The notes under the pieces: model-generated
The model's database searches: none
Told to the model about the DNA's origin: nothing
The model's input: the letters and a program-made list of their open reading frames with translations, nothing else
Position numbers and translations under genes: made by a program
Assembly (NCBI RefSeq): GCF_026914265.1
Contig: NC_069136.1
Location: 16,801,228 to 16,865,227 of the forward strand
From: Mya arenaria
Lineage: Eukaryota > Mollusca > Bivalvia > Myida > Myidae
Direction of reading: 5' to 3'
DNA: 64,000 bases
Shown here: piece after piece, positions 61,497 to 64,000 of the stretch
Layout of the letters: each line of letters begins with the position of its first letter
Numbering within the stretch: position 1 is the stretch's first letter

Positions 61497-62987
61497 ATGG
61501 CTAATTGTGTTAGTGGTGACAGTGATGGTAACGTTTTGAGTGGGGATGAGGAGGAAGGGATCGAAATAGACGAGGAAATACCAGTGATGAATCGTTTTTC
61601 ATGTTTGAACAATGGCGGAGATGGCGGGAAATTCACACAGGTGACAAAGGGAAAGAAAAGAAAGAAGGGAAGTAGTAGCAGTAGTGAAAGTTTTGCTAAT
61701 TTGTCTACTGACGAGAAGCTAAACAGTATATTTGATCAAGTAAATAAGAACTTTGAGAAGATCAGCGACGTAGAAGACGAGCAACATGCATGTAGGGATG
61801 ATGTACAAAACATATACAAATACTGTAGTGATCTTGAGGTACGGATTGTAGAACTAGAACAGCAGTTTAATAAGCAACTAACATTTACAAAGGCCCTTAG
61901 TTACAGATCAATAGACAATGAAGCTAGAAACATGAGGAATAATCTCATTTTCTATGGTATAACCGAAAAACTGTCATATAAGTACGAAGACAAGCGCACC
62001 CTGCTTCGTTTATTAGAGAGTGAGCTAGGGTTAGATGAGGACGATTTCTGTATTGACAGGGCACATAGATTAGGCAGGGGGAAGAGAAACGGGGCTAATG
62101 ATGATCTGAAACGACCGTTGATAGCGCGATTTAGAGACTATGAGGATACCGAAAACATCATGCGAAAAGCCTACTTACTGAAACAAAGTAATTTCGGCAT
62201 TGACAGGCAGTACCCGAAGGAAATAGCCAATGCACGATCAGCACTTTACAAATCGGAGCAAGCGGTTGAAGCTAGAGTGAATCGCAGAAAAGTACAAATA
62301 CGATACCCAGCGAGATTGTTCATTGACGGAGTATGTGTGAGGGACGAATTTCCGGACTGGTTTGGAGTACTAGGCACTAATCGCATACAAATGTACATCG
62401 ATCAGTCGCAAAACATCGTAGAAAATGCTAATGTAACTAGGCAACGGGTTTATTCCAACGAGACGGTCGTACAGGGAGCAGAAACTAGCGTTTTCGTGGA
62501 CGAACCGACTATCAACAAAGAGGACACCCCTGAGAGACACGCCCCCTCGGATGTACATGTAAACATTCGTCCTGAAACTGGGTCAACATGTACTTCGAGC
62601 AATGAACATGTGATAAGCGATGACTTACCTGTGGCAGCAAAGGCTACGTCGTATCCTAATACATCCATGAACAATCAGACACAACATGTTAAGTCCCCAA
62701 CACAAGTATTTAAAAGTAATTCCGGGGCGAAGAAAATCACAACACACGAAACACGGGCGTCTTCAACTAGGAGCGTGAAACCCCACATTGGGAAACCAGC
62801 TGTGACCGTGTCGAGCGGTAAAAATAAACATAGTGTTAGTGTTAAAAATAGCGTGGGGAGCGAGAAACCGATCGGGGAATCCCAGAAAGAGACTAGTGTG
62901 CGTAGTGGCGCGGGGAATCAGAAACAATACAAGGTGACAGGTGGGCGAAAAGAAGCAGCCAATCAGAGACCAGGAACGCAGAAGTAG
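61497..62987 (+). CDS. LINE ORF1 protein, RNA-binding, 496 residues
   Basis: Whole open frame. Residues 1-60 are acidic then Lys-rich (KGKKRKKG). About 74-135 form heptad-like coiled coil, 147-230 an L1-type RRM (NNLIFYGI, FCIDRAHRLGRG, RPLIARFRDYED) and about 235-290 the L1 ORF1 C-terminal domain (FGIDRQYPKEIANARSAL). The rest is a long Ser/Thr-rich tail ending in basic repeats (TGGRKEAANQRPG). L1-type ORF1 proteins trimerise by the coiled coil and coat the element RNA. The tail of about 200 residues is longer than in mammalian L1. Confidence 0.85.
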   Translation: MANCVSGDSDGNVLSGDEEEGIEIDEEIPVMNRFSCLNNGGDGGKFTQVTKGKKRKKGSSSSSESFANLSTDEKLNSIFDQVNKNFEKISDVEDEQHACRDDVQNIYKYCSDLEVRIVELEQQFNKQLTFTKALSYRSIDNEARNMRNNLIFYGITEKLSYKYEDKRTLLRLLESELGLDEDDFCIDRAHRLGRGKRNGANDDLKRPLIARFRDYEDTENIMRKAYLLKQSNFGIDRQYPKEIANARSALYKSEQAVEARVNRRKVQIRYPARLFIDGVCVRDEFPDWFGVLGTNRIQMYIDQSQNIVENANVTRQRVYSNETVVQGAETSVFVDEPTINKEDTPERHAPSDVHVNIRPETGSTCTSSNEHVISDDLPVAAKATSYPNTSMNNQTQHVKSPTQVFKSNSGAKKITTHETRASSTRSVKPHIGKPAVTVSSGKNKHSVSVKNSVGSEKPIGESQKETSVRSGAGNQKQYKVTGGRKEAANQRPGTQK

Positions 62988-63002
62988 GACAGCGATGGGG
63001 TC

Positions 63003-64000
63003 ATGACCGAGGTCAAAGTGTGTTTACTAAATGTACAAGGTCTTGTAGGTAAACAATACAATAAACTTGACAGTTCTGAAATGAAATCATTGTTTAAAAC
63101 ATATGACATACTTTTATTTACTGAAACTTGGTCAAATGATTTATTTAATTATGATGTAGCTAATTTTTCTACCTATATTCTAAATAGAAAAGATAAGGTT
63201 AAACATTCAAAGAGAAGTAGTGGAGGTGTCATGATTTATGTACATAATAAATTATCAAAATATGTTCAGTTTGTCAAAAATACTAGTGACTGTATTCAGT
63301 GGATTAAATTAGATAGACAGTTACTAAATACAGATAATGATGTATTATTGTGTCTGACTTATAATATTCCTAAGGGTAGTTGCAGAGAATATTTAACAGA
63401 TAATTCAGTGTTTGAGTTGATTTTGGATGATATTTTAGATTTTAATATTATATATGAAAATACTTGTGAATATTTTGTTTGTGGAGACTTTAATGCTAGA
63501 GTTGGAGAAAGGCCAGATTTTGTCTTAAATGATAATATTCATACTTGTTTGGAAGATATTTTCCCAGATGACTATGTACAAGATGAATATATGCATAGAA
63601 GCAATTTAGATAAAACTGTAAATGAATATGGGAATATGATGTTAGATTTCTGTAAAATGTCAGGTTTGAGAATTTTAAATGGCAGGATTGGATTAGATGC
63701 CAATATAGGAAAATATACTTTTGTTAATGCAGCAGGATGCAGTACTATTGACTTAGTTTTATGCTAAAAAAAGATGTTCTGTTGTGTAAAGAGTTTTAAT
63801 GTGTTAGTTCCAAACATTCTGTCTGATCATTGTGTTGTTAGTTTTAGCTTGGGATGTTCACAAATTTGTGGTAATAATAGTCTTTGTAATGAAGATGTGA
63901 AAATTGATGATACAGTTGATAATATACCATATAAATACATGTGGAGTGATGACAAAAAGAATGATTATGTTAACACATTAAATAATGAAGAGACTACACA
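63003..64000 (+). CDS. LINE ORF2, AP endonuclease domain, partial
   Basis: From ATG 63003 the frame shows endonuclease motifs in order: LLNVQGL, LLFTETW (E41), SSGGVMIYV, YFVCGDFNARVGE, STIDLVLC and, after one in-frame stop (TAA 63765-63767), NILSDHCVV with the catalytic His. The frame is open again after that stop to the window edge (KYMWSDDKKNDYV). So this copy has one nonsense codon in an otherwise intact domain. The endonuclease nicks target DNA to prime reverse transcription. Codon use is far more A/T-rich than in ORF1 next door. Confidence 0.8.

Larger units (their letters stand above)
61390..64000 (+). mobile_element. non-LTR retrotransposon (LINE), 5' half, cut by window end
   Basis: A short leader, ORF1 (61497-62987), a 15-base gap and ORF2 (from 63003) in the usual LINE order. 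The endonuclease is of the AP type. The reverse transcriptase lies beyond the window, so the clade cannot be assigned. Confidence 0.85.

Overview
The window is A/T-rich eukaryotic DNA with small introns, several kinds of transposon and satellite arrays. A TNF-ligand family that has been duplicated locally, tRNA-derived SINEs with a central domain of the mollusc type, and a repeat family full of GTCCGTCC and AAGGTCA tracts point to a lophotrochozoan, most likely a bivalve mollusc. This is inference from sequence habit; no database search was run.

Host genes. The one convincing intact host gene is a five-exon TNF-superfamily ligand on the minus strand (1310-3067). It is a type II membrane protein with its own TATA and CCAAT boxes. 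Two broken relatives lie in the window. Copy B (exons scattered between 8775 and 22780, minus) has been split by a DNA transposon and an 18-bp repeat array. Copy C (start of exon 1 at 52700-52913, minus) still carries about 3 kb of duplicated upstream DNA. That upstream DNA (2990-6270 against 52865-59730) is a segmental duplication, and copy C has gained a satellite array of about 178-bp units.

Transposons. Two PIF/Harbinger elements are readable end to end. The first (14223-19759, 5.5 kb) and the second (23063-42314, 19.25 kb, TSD TAG) each encode a Myb/SANT-like accessory protein on the plus strand and a DDE transposase on the minus strand, pointing at each other. Both transposases read as complete proteins once introns are removed. 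The accessory genes read through only if a few homopolymer runs change by one base. The 19-kb element has other elements nested in it: a SINE, a 319-bp MITE, a 2-kb element packed with palindromic nuclear-receptor-type sites (33536-35510), and a 2.4-kb MULE-like element with 20-bp inverted ends and a 9-bp target duplication (39391-41821).

Rest. 42318-48100 is mostly unannotated, with a few exon-like pieces and a hairpin. 48110-51085 holds pieces of two LINEs and a SINE. 61390-64000 is the 5' half of a non-LTR retrotransposon with a whole ORF1 and an endonuclease-bearing ORF2 cut by the window edge. No rRNA gene, convincing functional tRNA gene, CRISPR array, LTR element or virus-derived element was seen.
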